Shown here: in pieces, positions 1 through 7,969 of the stretch | How positions within the stretch are numbered: position 1 is the first letter of the stretch | Layout: each line of letters opens with the position of its first letter | From: an uncultured Oscillospiraceae bacterium | Lineage (GTDB): Bacteria > Bacillota > Clostridia > Oscillospirales > Ruminococcaceae | Direction of reading: 5' to 3' | Length of the DNA: 17,756 bases | Assembly: GCA_910577365.1 (NCBI GenBank) | Contig: CAJTMU010000042.1 | Location: 1 to 17,756 of the forward strand | The notes under the pieces: generated by a model | Seen by the model: only the letters and a program-made list of their open reading frames with translations | The model's database searches: none | What the model was told of the DNA's origin: nothing | Translations under genes and position numbers: made by a program

Positions 1-544
1 CGTAGCCCCAAATCGTTGGTTCATTGGAGTACCTTTTTGCTATCTCACGCCAAAGTGCTGTCAGCCGTTTTTGATTGCTTTTTTCAGTCCACAGCCTCAT
101 GCCTCCGCCGGAGGATTGATACCCTCCCTGCGGGCAGTGCATATTTAGAATAATTCCCATGTTATATTTTTTTGCCCATTTTATATTTTTATCCAGCCAT
201 TCAAAACCGCTCTCCTTATATTTATAAGGTTCGCTGTCATCTTCAAAAAGCTCATAGTTGATATAAAATCTTACGCAGTTAAAGCCCAGGTCGGATAGCT
301 CTTTAAACGTGTTTTGCGTATGGTGTTTAGGATTTGGCTCGGTTGGATTAACAAATACGCTGTTTCCCAAAGCCATACCCTTTATCAGCAGTCTTTCTCC
401 GTCTGTTCCGATGATATTCCTTCCCTGCGCGTGAACAAAATCATTCTGTGTATAAACCTTTTCTGCATAAGCGGCAGGAAAGGACGGAAGAAAAATCATT
501 ATAGACAATATAAAGCTGGCAAAACGCTTAATAATCTTTTTCAT
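1..544 (-). CDS. Secreted glycoside hydrolase family 5 (cellulase-like), C-terminus cut by window edge
   Basis: The reading frame starts at the ATG whose complement is 542-544 and stays open to position 1 (181 codons), so the gene continues beyond the left edge. A GGAGGT ribosome-binding site lies at 551-556 with good spacing. Residues 1-27 form a signal peptide: Lys/Arg-rich start, hydrophobic core, and an Ala-Tyr-Ala cleavage motif before Glu28. The rest resembles the first strands of a GH5 (beta/alpha)8 barrel: an IKGMALGN segment, LGFNCVRFYI (the conserved Arg of strand 2), and the ILNMHCPQGGYQ segment typical of strand 3, followed by a TALWREIAKRY helix and PTIWGY just before the expected Asn-Glu-Pro acid/base. 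Both catalytic glutamates would lie outside the window, so activity and substrate (beta-glucan, mannan or other) cannot be judged. It lies 22 bp downstream of the Enzyme I gene on the same strand with no terminator between them, so the two are probably co-transcribed. Confidence 0.85.
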   Translation of the reverse strand, partial: MKKIIKRFASFILSIMIFLPSFPAAYAEKVYTQNDFVHAQGRNIIGTDGERLLIKGMALGNSVFVNPTEPNPKHHTQNTFKELSDLGFNCVRFYINYELFEDDSEPYKYKESGFEWLDKNIKWAKKYNMGIILNMHCPQGGYQSSGGGMRLWTEKSNQKRLTALWREIAKRYSNEPTIWGY

Positions 545-566
545 ATAATACCTCCCATACAATCAA

Positions 567-2201
567 TCATACAAAAAGGTCCAGCTTTCTCACTGTGTCC
601 CTCACCTTAAGAACCATTGAGGGCGCTACTGAAAGCTCATCAACACTCATTCGTATAAAAGCTTCTGTAAATGATGTGTCAGCGGCAAGCTCACCGCATA
701 TGCTTACCCATGCTCCGTTTTTGTGGGCGTTTTCATTACTCATTTCAATAAGACGCATGACCGCCTGGTGTTGAGAATCGGAATATCTTTTCCTGTAAGG
801 ATTTTGAAAGTCGCATACAAGAGTATATTGGATAAGGTCATCTGTACATATACAGAGAAAGTCAACCATTGGCGCAAGCCGGTCGCTTATAAGTGCTGCG
901 GCAGGGGTATCGACCATTATCCCAATCTCCACGTTTTCGGAATAATTTATATTATGCTCTTTTAGTTCCTGTTTTACATCGACGCAGATATCCATAACCT
1001 CGGAAAGCTGTTCGACACTTGTTATCATAGGAAACACTATCCCCAGGCTTCCGAATACAGAAGCCCTGAACAGCGCTCTCAGTTGTATTTTAAACAGCTC
1101 CGGATTATCAAGACTTACCCGTATGCCGCGATAGCCCAATGCTGGATTATCATCCTTTTTAAGGGTAAAATAATCCGCGCTCTTGTCCGAGTCTATGTCC
1201 AGTGTGCGGATTATCACCCGCTTACCCGCCATACTCTCGATAACACGTCTGTATACTGCAAGCTGCTGCTCCTCGGTGGGATATTCATTGCGTCCAAAAC
1301 ATATAAATTCGGTTCTGAACAATCCTATTCCGCCGGCATCGTTCAGAAGCACCTCGCCAATATTGTCCAGAGCTCCAATATTGGCGCATATATTTATTTT
1401 CCTTCCGTCAAGGGTAACGTTTTCCTTGCCCTTAAGCTCGGTTAGCAGCCGTCTGCGTTCTCCGTGCATGATCTGCTTTTCCAAGTAAAGCGCTCCTGTA
1501 TGGATATCGGGATCGAGAAAGATCTCACCAGTAAACCCGTCAACAATAATATTGTCGCCCTCTTTTATTTCGGAGAGAAATTCACCGCCCGCTCCGAAAA
1601 TAACCGGAATATTCATATTCCGTGCCAATATTGCCGCATGGGAATTTGAGGACCCCTGTGCCGCAATAAAGGCGGAAACCCTGTCCGTATCAAGCAGTAT
1701 CACCTCGCTCGGGGCGAGATCCTGAGCGCATATGACGTTTCCGTTTTCGGGCATTGGGATATCAGGAGGATTACCCATAAGGTTTGCGATAAGACGATTG
1801 GAGATATCTCTTACGTCTGCGGCTCTCGCTCTCATATATGAATCATCCATAGCCGCGAACATCTGTGCAAAATTATCAGCAGTAACCGCCACGGCATACT
1901 CGGCGTTCACACCCTGACTTTCAAGAATGCTGTACACGTATTCGTTGTAATCCTCATCGTCAACTAACATTATATGTATCTCAAAGATACGTGCGTTTGC
2001 TTCGCCCACCTTATCCAGTGCCATGCGGTATATTTCGCAAAGCTGAATTACGGAAACCCTTTTAGCCTCTTCAAGCCGTTGTTTTTCCGCCTGAATATCC
2101 TCCACTCTGACACGCTTTACCGCGAGAGTTTTTATTTTTGGAAGCGAGACCTTTCCGATAACGACCGAGCCATAAACACTTTTACCTGTATATTTTTTCA
2201 T
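567..2201 (-). CDS. ptsI: Divergent PTS Enzyme I (phosphoenolpyruvate-protein phosphotransferase)
   Basis: This 544-residue protein has the Enzyme I layout. The N-terminal phosphohistidine/HPr-binding half holds His188 in GSSNSHAAILAR. The C-terminal PEP-binding barrel holds Arg296 (GLFRTEF), Arg332 (VIIRTLDI), Lys340, Arg358 (GYRGIR), Asp455 and Cys502 (ICGELAAD), and these positions align with E. coli EI without gaps. A normal EI takes phosphate from PEP and passes it to HPr. Several PEP or metal ligands differ here: Glu431 is Asp, Asn454 is Asp (TDDL for TNDL), Arg465 is Phe (CDFQN for VDRGN), and the GG before Asp339-Lys340 is Asp-Ser. The protein ends about 30 residues earlier than E. 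coli EI. It belongs to a PtsI/PtsP-like branch; whether it is a working EI is open. The start is set by GGAGGT at 2207-2212, five bases upstream of the ATG. No ptsH is adjacent, and a secreted GH5 follows closely. Confidence 0.9.
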   Translation of the reverse strand: MKKYTGKSVYGSVVIGKVSLPKIKTLAVKRVRVEDIQAEKQRLEEAKRVSVIQLCEIYRMALDKVGEANARIFEIHIMLVDDEDYNEYVYSILESQGVNAEYAVAVTADNFAQMFAAMDDSYMRARAADVRDISNRLIANLMGNPPDIPMPENGNVICAQDLAPSEVILLDTDRVSAFIAAQGSSNSHAAILARNMNIPVIFGAGGEFLSEIKEGDNIIVDGFTGEIFLDPDIHTGALYLEKQIMHGERRRLLTELKGKENVTLDGRKINICANIGALDNIGEVLLNDAGGIGLFRTEFICFGRNEYPTEEQQLAVYRRVIESMAGKRVIIRTLDIDSDKSADYFTLKKDDNPALGYRGIRVSLDNPELFKIQLRALFRASVFGSLGIVFPMITSVEQLSEVMDICVDVKQELKEHNINYSENVEIGIMVDTPAAALISDRLAPMVDFLCICTDDLIQYTLVCDFQNPYRKRYSDSQHQAVMRLIEMSNENAHKNGAWVSICGELAADTSFTEAFIRMSVDELSVAPSMVLKVRDTVRKLDLFV

Positions 2202-2293
2202 ACCGCACCTCCATGACAGTTGACGATTAACAATGGAAAGCCGACATTTCTGTTTACCCGATTGGTATCTTAATATTTCTTGGATAAGTACTT

Positions 2294-2303
2294 GTACCCA
2301 CCT
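2294..2303 (-). repeat. Copy 1 of an inverted 10-bp motif (AGGTGGGTAC), just after the ptsI promoter
   Basis: On the minus strand this reads AGGTGGGTAC and covers the predicted ptsI transcription start, directly downstream of the -10 box. An identical 10-mer lies in the opposite orientation at 2474-2483. The position suits a repressor operator or a transcript leader motif; the binding factor is unknown. Confidence 0.4.
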
Positions 2304-2305
2304 TA

Positions 2306-2334
2306 ACTATAACATATAACCTGCGGCAATTCAA
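2306..2334 (-). promoter_or_regulatory. Sigma-A-type promoter of the ptsI-GH5 unit
   Basis: Read on the minus strand, TTGAAT (complement of 2329-2334) and TATAGT (complement of 2306-2311) are separated by exactly 17 bases. Transcription would start near 2298, leaving a leader of about 95 bases before the ptsI ATG at 2201. The spacing and the A/T-rich -10 box make this the best promoter in the intergenic region. Confidence 0.6.
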
Positions 2335-2343
2335 GCGCTTTTA
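2330..2343 (+). promoter_or_regulatory. cre-like catabolite-control site overlapping the ptsI -35 box
   Basis: The sequence TTCAAGCGCTTTTA matches 12 of 14 positions of the CcpA operator consensus TGNAARCGNWWWCA and contains the palindromic core AAGCGCTT. It overlaps the -35 element of the ptsI promoter, a position at which CcpA binding normally represses. The call rests on consensus matching alone; no ccpA gene is in the window. Confidence 0.4.
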
Positions 2344-2425
2344 TCATTATTTTGACAAAAGTCGCCGCTTTTCGGATTATTACATAAAGTGTCATATGTT
2401 TGTTTGTGTAAATTTAACAAAATTG

Positions 2426-2455
2426 TTGTGGGCTAAAACGCTGTTTTTGTATAAC
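2426..2455 (+). promoter_or_regulatory. Weak candidate promoter toward the fucosidase operon
   Basis: TTGTGG (2426-2431) and TATAAC (2450-2455) are 18 bases apart. If used, the transcript would carry a leader of about 460 bases before the fucosidase start at 2927, which is long. The -10 candidate at 2829-2834 is nearer, so this call is tentative. Confidence 0.25.
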
Positions 2456-2473
2456 ATTAGCAGAAAAATACAC

Positions 2474-2483
2474 AGGTGGGTAC
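2474..2483 (+). repeat. Copy 2 of the inverted 10-bp motif (AGGTGGGTAC)
   Basis: This exact AGGTGGGTAC copy on the plus strand mirrors the copy at 2294-2303. It follows a weak promoter candidate (TTGTGG at 2426-2431, 18-base spacer, TATAAC at 2450-2455), so each copy would lie at the start of a divergent transcript. Confidence 0.4.
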
Positions 2484-2828
2484 TACTTTTTAGAGATATG
2501 TTTATGGGAAATAGATATTTAAGTTAGTAATAAATTTTCTGTTTGTGTGGATATGTTGTAAAATTGTTTTAAGCGTCTAAGGTCACTGGTCACTTTGACT
2601 TTCGCCGTTTACTTTTTTAAGAACCATTCCATTACGCTTTCAGCAATATAGGCAGTGGCTGACTTATATAGTGTTAATCGCCCAAATAAGACCAATATAG
2701 ATGCTGTATGGTTTATATTACATTTTGAGAATCACATACACCTATACCTTTCATGATTTATATAATGCGTGAGATAATTATCCATAAAAAAGAGAAAATA
2801 ATCCCTATGCTTTTACTTTAAATATGAT

Positions 2829-2834
2829 TATAAT
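2829..2834 (+). promoter_or_regulatory. Candidate -10 box (TATAAT) proximal to the fucosidase gene
   Basis: A perfect TATAAT hexamer lies about 90 bases upstream of the fucosidase start. No good -35 hexamer is found at 16-18 bases, only TATGCT or ATGCTT, so the promoter would need an activator or be weak. A TG pair lies two bases before the hexamer, one base off the extended -10 position. Confidence 0.3.
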
Positions 2835-2926
2835 ACATATAACACAATTAGTCAATATATGACCGCCAGATACTTCCGCATTAACCTCGAAAAAATGTGT
2901 TCCGAAAAAATTATGGAGGAAAAGTT

Positions 2927-4402
2927 ATGTACGATTTAAAGCCATATCTTAAAATAATTGAGGACGTTATAAATCAAGGTCCTTACAGTGACGACTGGCA
3001 TTCATTGTCAGGTTACAGCGTTCCGGAGTGGTACAGAAAAGCCAAGTTCGGAATATTTATTCATTGGGGCGTATTCAGCGTGCCCGCTTTTGCTAACGAA
3101 TGGTACCCGCGTAATATGTACATAAAGGACAGCGCCGAATATCTGCACCATATTGAAAAATACGGTTCGCATAACCAATTCGGCTATAAGGATCTTGTTC
3201 CTATGTTTAAAGCGGAAAATTTCAAGCCCGAGGAGTGGGCGGAGCTTTTTGCAGAATCTGGTGCGAAGTATGTCGTTCCGGTTGCGGAGCATCATGACGG
3301 TTTCCAGATGTACAAAAGCGATATATCCCACTGGAACGCTTATGAAAAGGGTCCCTGCCGCGACATTCTGGGAGAGCTTAAATACAGCTGCAACGCTCTT
3401 GGTCTGGAGGTTGGAGCATCCTCTCACCGCGCGGAGCACTGGTTCTTTATGGGCGGCGGAAAGGATTTTGACAGCGACATAAAAGAGCCGCTGAGCCGCG
3501 GCGACCTTTACTGGCCCTCCATGCCGTCTGCGGAGCTGCACGATATATTCAGCGAGCCGGTTCCCACTGAGGAATATTTACAGGACTGGCTGGTAAGAAC
3601 CTGTGAGATAGTTGACAGATACCGCCCGAAAATAATATATTTTGACTGGTGGATTCAGCACAGCTGTTTCAAGCCTTATCTGAAGAAATTTGCCGCGTAC
3701 TATTATAACCGTGCGCATGAATGGGGAACGGAAGCCGTTATCAATTACAAGCATGACGGCTTTATGTTCGGCACCGCTGTTCCGGACGTGGAAAGAGGGC
3801 AGTTTGCGGAAAGAAAGCCGTTTTTCTGGCAGACAGATACGGCTGTTGCGCTTAATTCGTGGTGCCATACCGAAAACAACTGTTACCGCCGTGCCGAGGA
3901 TATAGTATGCGACTTGGTGGACATTGTAAGTAAAAACGGCTGTCTGCTGCTCAACATAGGACCCAAAGCTGACGGATCTATCCCTGAGGAGGACAGAAAT
4001 ATTCTGTTGGATATAGGCAAATGGATGAAAACAAACGGTGAGGCGATATACGGATCAGAGCTGTGGAGAAAATCAGGTGAGGGTCCCACCGAGATTCCCG
4101 AGGGACAGTTTACCGACGGAATAAAGAAAAATTTTACGTCGCAGGACATACGGTTTACCACTGCTAACGGTTATTTGTATGCAACCGTGTTGAAGCGCAG
4201 CGAAAACGGCGAATATATCATAACTTCTCTTGATAATCAGGACGCCTCACATCGGGATAACTTCTGCGGTATCATCAAGAACGTAACGGTGCTTGGCACA
4301 GATAAAAAGCCCGTTTGGGAAAGACGCGGCGGCGGTCTTTATGTTCAAACCGATTTTGACTGCGGCGATTATCCCATTGTGTTCAAAATCGAGGTAGACT
4401 GA
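2927..4402 (+). CDS. Alpha-L-fucosidase, glycoside hydrolase family 29, cytoplasmic
   Basis: This enzyme should hydrolyse terminal alpha-L-fucose from oligosaccharides by the retaining GH29 mechanism. The start at 2927 is preferred over an in-frame ATG at 2897 because GGAGGA at 2915-2920 lies six bases before it; the protein is then 491 residues. The (beta/alpha)8 domain carries the family landmarks: WYRKAKFGIFIHWG with His46 at residues 35-48, EWAELFAESGAKYVV near 103-117, HHDGF with His122 and His123, and KIIYFDWW, where Asp240 fits the catalytic nucleophile. A NYKHDGF segment, a WQTD-type segment and the LLLNIGPKADGSIP loop follow, then a C-terminal beta-sandwich from about residue 380. 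There is no signal peptide, so it acts inside the cell. It is the first gene of a unit with the GH2 enzyme 42 bp downstream, which suggests sequential trimming of a fucosylated galactoside. The acid/base residue could not be placed. Confidence 0.92.
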   Translation: MYDLKPYLKIIEDVINQGPYSDDWHSLSGYSVPEWYRKAKFGIFIHWGVFSVPAFANEWYPRNMYIKDSAEYLHHIEKYGSHNQFGYKDLVPMFKAENFKPEEWAELFAESGAKYVVPVAEHHDGFQMYKSDISHWNAYEKGPCRDILGELKYSCNALGLEVGASSHRAEHWFFMGGGKDFDSDIKEPLSRGDLYWPSMPSAELHDIFSEPVPTEEYLQDWLVRTCEIVDRYRPKIIYFDWWIQHSCFKPYLKKFAAYYYNRAHEWGTEAVINYKHDGFMFGTAVPDVERGQFAERKPFFWQTDTAVALNSWCHTENNCYRRAEDIVCDLVDIVSKNGCLLLNIGPKADGSIPEEDRNILLDIGKWMKTNGEAIYGSELWRKSGEGPTEIPEGQFTDGIKKNFTSQDIRFTTANGYLYATVLKRSENGEYIITSLDNQDASHRDNFCGIIKNVTVLGTDKKPVWERRGGGLYVQTDFDCGDYPIVFKIEVD

Positions 4403-4444
4403 TTTCTCGGATAATGGTTGTAATTCGGAGGTAGAATTTCTAAT

Positions 4445-7400
4445 ATGAGTGTGAAAAAACTGCTTTGCGATAAATGGGAATTTTCAAAAAATCCCATAGA
4501 AACTGAATATTCCGACAGTCTTGACTGGAAAAGTGTGGATATTCCTCACGACTGGCTGATATATGATACCGAAAATCTTTATGAAACATCCACAGGCTGG
4601 TATCGTCGGTTTCTCAACGCGGATATTGAGGACGGCTGCCGCGCGTATCTCCGGTTCGAGGGCGTTTATATGGACTGCACCGTTTTTGTCAACGGGAAAA
4701 GGGCAGGGGAGTGGAAGTACGGCTACTCCACCTTTGAGGTTGATATTACGGATTACCTTAACGGCGGGGATAACCTGATTACGGTCCGCGTCGATTACCG
4801 TGAACCAAATTCAAGATGGTATTCGGGCGCAGGAATATACAGAAAAGTCTGGCTTAAAATCTCTCCCGAATGCAGACTGATTTCTGATGGAGTTTACATA
4901 AGCGCGGATATAAACGGAAGCGTAACTGTGACCGCGGAAACCGAGCGTCCCGAAAGTACTTCTGTCGAAGGGCTTTCCATAAGAAATATTATCCTTGACG
5001 GCAAAACCGAAATAGCGCGGACAGAGCGTTCCTGCTGCGCGTTCGATAAGTCTGCCGTACCCGATACAATTGTAAGAGATGGGTTTTCTTATTCGGTAAA
5101 CACAGATATTCTAACGGTAAAAGAGCCGAAGCTGTGGGATATTGACGATCCGCAACTTTATACCTGTGTTACCGAGCTAATTCGGGACGGTCGTGTAATA
5201 GACAGGGAAGAAAACATCTTTGGGTTCAGAAAAGCGGAGTTTACGACGGACAGGGGATTTTTCCTTAACGGCAGACATGTGAAGCTTCACGGCTGCTGCG
5301 AGCATCACGACCTTGGTGCGCTTGGGGCGGCGGTAAATCGGGCAGCGATAAAAAGAAAGCTTGAAAAGCTAAGAAGCATGGGCGCGAACGCGATACGCAC
5401 AAGCCACAATATGCCGGCGGTCGAGCTGATGGAGCTTGCGGACGAGATGGGATTCCTTATTCTCTCCGAAGGCTTTGATATGTGGGAAATGCCTAAAACC
5501 ACTTATGATTACGCGCGCTTTTTCCCTGATTGGGTAAGCCGCGATGTGTCCTCATGGGTTCGCCGCGACCGAAATCACCCATCGCTGATCGGCTGGAGCA
5601 TTGGAAACGAAATATACGATACCCACGCGAATGAGAGGGGACAAGAGGTGACCTCAATTCTTGTTTCGCTTGTTCGTAAGCATGACCCGCGCCGCAACGG
5701 ATATGTCACGATAGGCTCGAATTTCATGCAGGGTGAAAATGCACAGAAGTGTGCAGATATTGTAAAGCTGGCAGGTTACAACTATGGTGAGCGGCTTTAC
5801 GAAGAGCAGCATGAGCGGCATCCCGACTGGATGATATACGGCAGCGAAACCGCTTCTGTAGTGCAAAGCAGGGGTATATATCACTTTCCGCTTTCACAGC
5901 AGGTGCTTGCGGACGATGACGAGCAGTGCTCCTCGCTTGGAAACTGTTCAACAGGCTGGGGCGCGAAAAATACTGAATATTGCATTACAGCCGACCGCGA
6001 CGCTGATTTTTGTGCGGGACAGTTTATCTGGACGGGCTTTGACTATATTGGTGAGCCGACTCCATATTCCACGAAAAACAGCTACTTCGGTCAGTTTGAT
6101 ACGGCGGGATTTCCTAAGGACAGTGCCTATGTTTTCCGTGCCGAGTGGACGGACTATAAAAAGTCTCCGTTTGTGCATATTTTCCCATACTGGGATTTTA
6201 ATCCTGGGCAGGATATAGATGTGCGTGTTACCTCAAACGCGCCTTTGGTGCGTCTGTTTTTCAACGGTGAGCAGGTAGGGGAAAAGCGGATTGACCATGT
6301 AAGGGGTACTTCTCTAACGCTGGACACTATCCTGAAGTATACCGAGGGAGAGCTTATCGCTTTGGCATACGATGAAGACGGGCGCGAGGTTGCGCGTGAA
6401 ACGGTAAGATCTTTCGGCGATACCGCCGAGCTTAGACTCACGCCCGACAAAAACGAGCTTAAAGCGAATGGCAGCGATTTGATTTTTCTGGATATTTCCG
6501 CATACGATAAAAATGGTGAATTTGTTGCCAACGCAAATAACAGAGTGTCTGTGACCGTCAGCGGAGCGGCAAGGCTTATAGGACTTGACAACGGTGATTC
6601 CACGGATTATGAGCAGTATAAGGGAACATCACGAAGGCTGTTTTCGGGTAAACTACTCGCTGTCATAGCCGCTAAAACAACAGCGGGGGATATTTCCGTA
6701 AAGGTATCCTCGCCTTGTCTGCCTGATAAAGAAATTGCTTTCAAAGCCATACCCGCAGAGGTTTGCGAGGGTATTTCCTTTAACGATGAAAACACGGCAC
6801 GCACTCTCTGCTGCAAAAATGAGGAAGCGGATATTCCTGTGCGAAAAATTGAGCTTTCGGGAGAAAGCGACTGTTTTACCGCAGAAAACCGCGAGCTGAT
6901 ATTTAAAGCAAAAATTTATCCCCAAAACGCCGTTTATGCAAACGATATTGAGTATCGTATAACCAACGTGCTGGGCATCAAATCGGTTCTTGCCGAAGTG
7001 GAGCACGCTGAAAACGGAATAGTTAAGGTGCGCTGCAAAGGGGACGGTGAATTTTATCTTCGCGCCCTGTGCAAAAACGGCACAGATAAATATCATGTGA
7101 TATCAATGTTTAAGCTTAAGGGCGTGGGCATAGGCGCTGCGACGTTTGATCCCTATGAGTTGGTTCCGGGCGGACTGTATACAGTTTCTGGCGGAAACGT
7201 GGGCAATGGGATTCAGCATGGAGTGTCGTTTAGCGGAGAGGGCTGGTTCGGATTTGAAAATGTGGATTTCGGCAGTGTGGGAAGCGACACCGTAACGGTT
7301 CCGATCTTCGCCAACTGCGATTTTCCCATGGGAATAAGATTTTACGACGGAATACCCGACAAGGGCGGCGAACTTATCGGAGACTTTACCTATCATAAAA

Positions 7401-7894
7401 AACCCGTTTGGCTGACCTATATCCCCGAAACCTATAAGCTCCCGAAAGTTTTAAAGGGCGTTCACACATTCGTTATCGGGTCCTCAAATCACTATAATGT
7501 CGAGGGATTCTATTTTGAAAAGCGCAAAAGGGAATTTTCGGAAATCTGTGCGGCAGACAGTGAAAATATTTACGGTGATAAATTTACCGTCTGCGAAGAC
7601 TCTGTTACGGACATAGGAAATAATGTTATGATGGATTTCGGTGAGTTCGATTTCGGAGAAAGCTCTCCCAATTCGCTGATAATCTGCGGAAGGTCCGAAC
7701 TGCCGCTGAACAGTATTACCGTGATTTTCGGAGGTGCAGCCGAAAATCGTGTTATAGCTGAATTTGCCCGTTCCGAGGAATATGTGGAAAGAAGATTTCC
7801 GCTTGAGGGAATAACGGGAAAACGCAGTGTGTCTTTTGCGTTCCTTCCAGGCAGCAATTTTGACTTTAAATATTTCAGATTTACAGCCGATTAA
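4445..7894 (+). CDS. GH2 beta-galactosidase-like enzyme with Ig-like and tandem CBM6-like C-terminal modules
   Basis: This large protein (1149 residues) is a GH2 exo-enzyme, most like clostridial beta-galactosidases. In order: sugar-binding jelly roll (about 1-138, with GWYRRFL and RWYSGAGIYRKVWL), Ig-like domain (about 145-262), TIM barrel (about 265-575) with KLHGCCEHHDLGALGAA, NAIRTSHNMP, acid/base Glu389 in GWSIGNE and nucleophile Glu468 in YGSET. A DUF4982-like domain follows (about 576-655), a GH2 C-terminal Ig-like domain (about 660-757), another Ig-like segment (about 775-893), and two CBM6-like beta-sandwiches (about 905-1026 and 1040-1147, each ending in an F-x-Y-F-type strand). No signal peptide is present. 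GGAGGT at 4427-4432 is 12 bases from the ATG, a rather long spacing. It probably removes galactose after the upstream fucosidase has acted. Exact substrate is not shown; GH2 also includes glucuronidases and mannosidases. Confidence 0.9.
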   Translation: MSVKKLLCDKWEFSKNPIETEYSDSLDWKSVDIPHDWLIYDTENLYETSTGWYRRFLNADIEDGCRAYLRFEGVYMDCTVFVNGKRAGEWKYGYSTFEVDITDYLNGGDNLITVRVDYREPNSRWYSGAGIYRKVWLKISPECRLISDGVYISADINGSVTVTAETERPESTSVEGLSIRNIILDGKTEIARTERSCCAFDKSAVPDTIVRDGFSYSVNTDILTVKEPKLWDIDDPQLYTCVTELIRDGRVIDREENIFGFRKAEFTTDRGFFLNGRHVKLHGCCEHHDLGALGAAVNRAAIKRKLEKLRSMGANAIRTSHNMPAVELMELADEMGFLILSEGFDMWEMPKTTYDYARFFPDWVSRDVSSWVRRDRNHPSLIGWSIGNEIYDTHANERGQEVTSILVSLVRKHDPRRNGYVTIGSNFMQGENAQKCADIVKLAGYNYGERLYEEQHERHPDWMIYGSETASVVQSRGIYHFPLSQQVLADDDEQCSSLGNCSTGWGAKNTEYCITADRDADFCAGQFIWTGFDYIGEPTPYSTKNSYFGQFDTAGFPKDSAYVFRAEWTDYKKSPFVHIFPYWDFNPGQDIDVRVTSNAPLVRLFFNGEQVGEKRIDHVRGTSLTLDTILKYTEGELIALAYDEDGREVARETVRSFGDTAELRLTPDKNELKANGSDLIFLDISAYDKNGEFVANANNRVSVTVSGAARLIGLDNGDSTDYEQYKGTSRRLFSGKLLAVIAAKTTAGDISVKVSSPCLPDKEIAFKAIPAEVCEGISFNDENTARTLCCKNEEADIPVRKIELSGESDCFTAENRELIFKAKIYPQNAVYANDIEYRITNVLGIKSVLAEVEHAENGIVKVRCKGDGEFYLRALCKNGTDKYHVISMFKLKGVGIGAATFDPYELVPGGLYTVSGGNVGNGIQHGVSFSGEGWFGFENVDFGSVGSDTVTVPIFANCDFPMGIRFYDGIPDKGGELIGDFTYHKKPVWLTYIPETYKLPKVLKGVHTFVIGSSNHYNVEGFYFEKRKREFSEICAADSENIYGDKFTVCEDSVTDIGNNVMMDFGEFDFGESSPNSLIICGRSELPLNSITVIFGGAAENRVIAEFARSEEYVERRFPLEGITGKRSVSFAFLPGSNFDFKYFRFTAD

Positions 7895-7969
7895 GGCGTT
7901 CCGCGCGTTCGGCGGCAAATTCCGATGCTGAGCGCGCGGGATATATTATAATGACCGGAGGAAGTTAAT

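Larger units (their letters stand above)
2202..2926. other. Long divergent intergenic region between ptsI and the fucosidase operon
   Basis: About 700 bp of AT-rich sequence separates two outward-facing genes. It holds the ptsI promoter, a cre-like site, an inverted pair of a 10-bp motif and one or two weaker plus-strand promoter candidates, all listed separately. A tandem GGTCACT repeat lies at about 2581-2594. I see no convincing gene in 2500-2890. Confidence 0.6.

Noticed and set aside
314..610. Plus-strand open frame of 98 codons at the left end
   Set aside because: It is antisense to the GH5 start and the ptsI end, both of which have motifs and ribosome-binding sites.
2609..2736. Minus-strand open stretch of about 40 codons ending SVMEWFLKK
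   Set aside because: No start codon with a ribosome-binding site and no family motif. It could be the tail of a lost gene but cannot be supported.
7901..7939. CCGCGCG/CGCGCGG inverted pair in the GH2-transporter gap
   Set aside because: The loop is 25 bases and no T tract follows, so I do not call it a terminator.
7947..7952. TATAAT just upstream of the transporter gene
   Set aside because: The transcript start would fall on the ribosome-binding site at 7957-7962 and there is no -35 box.
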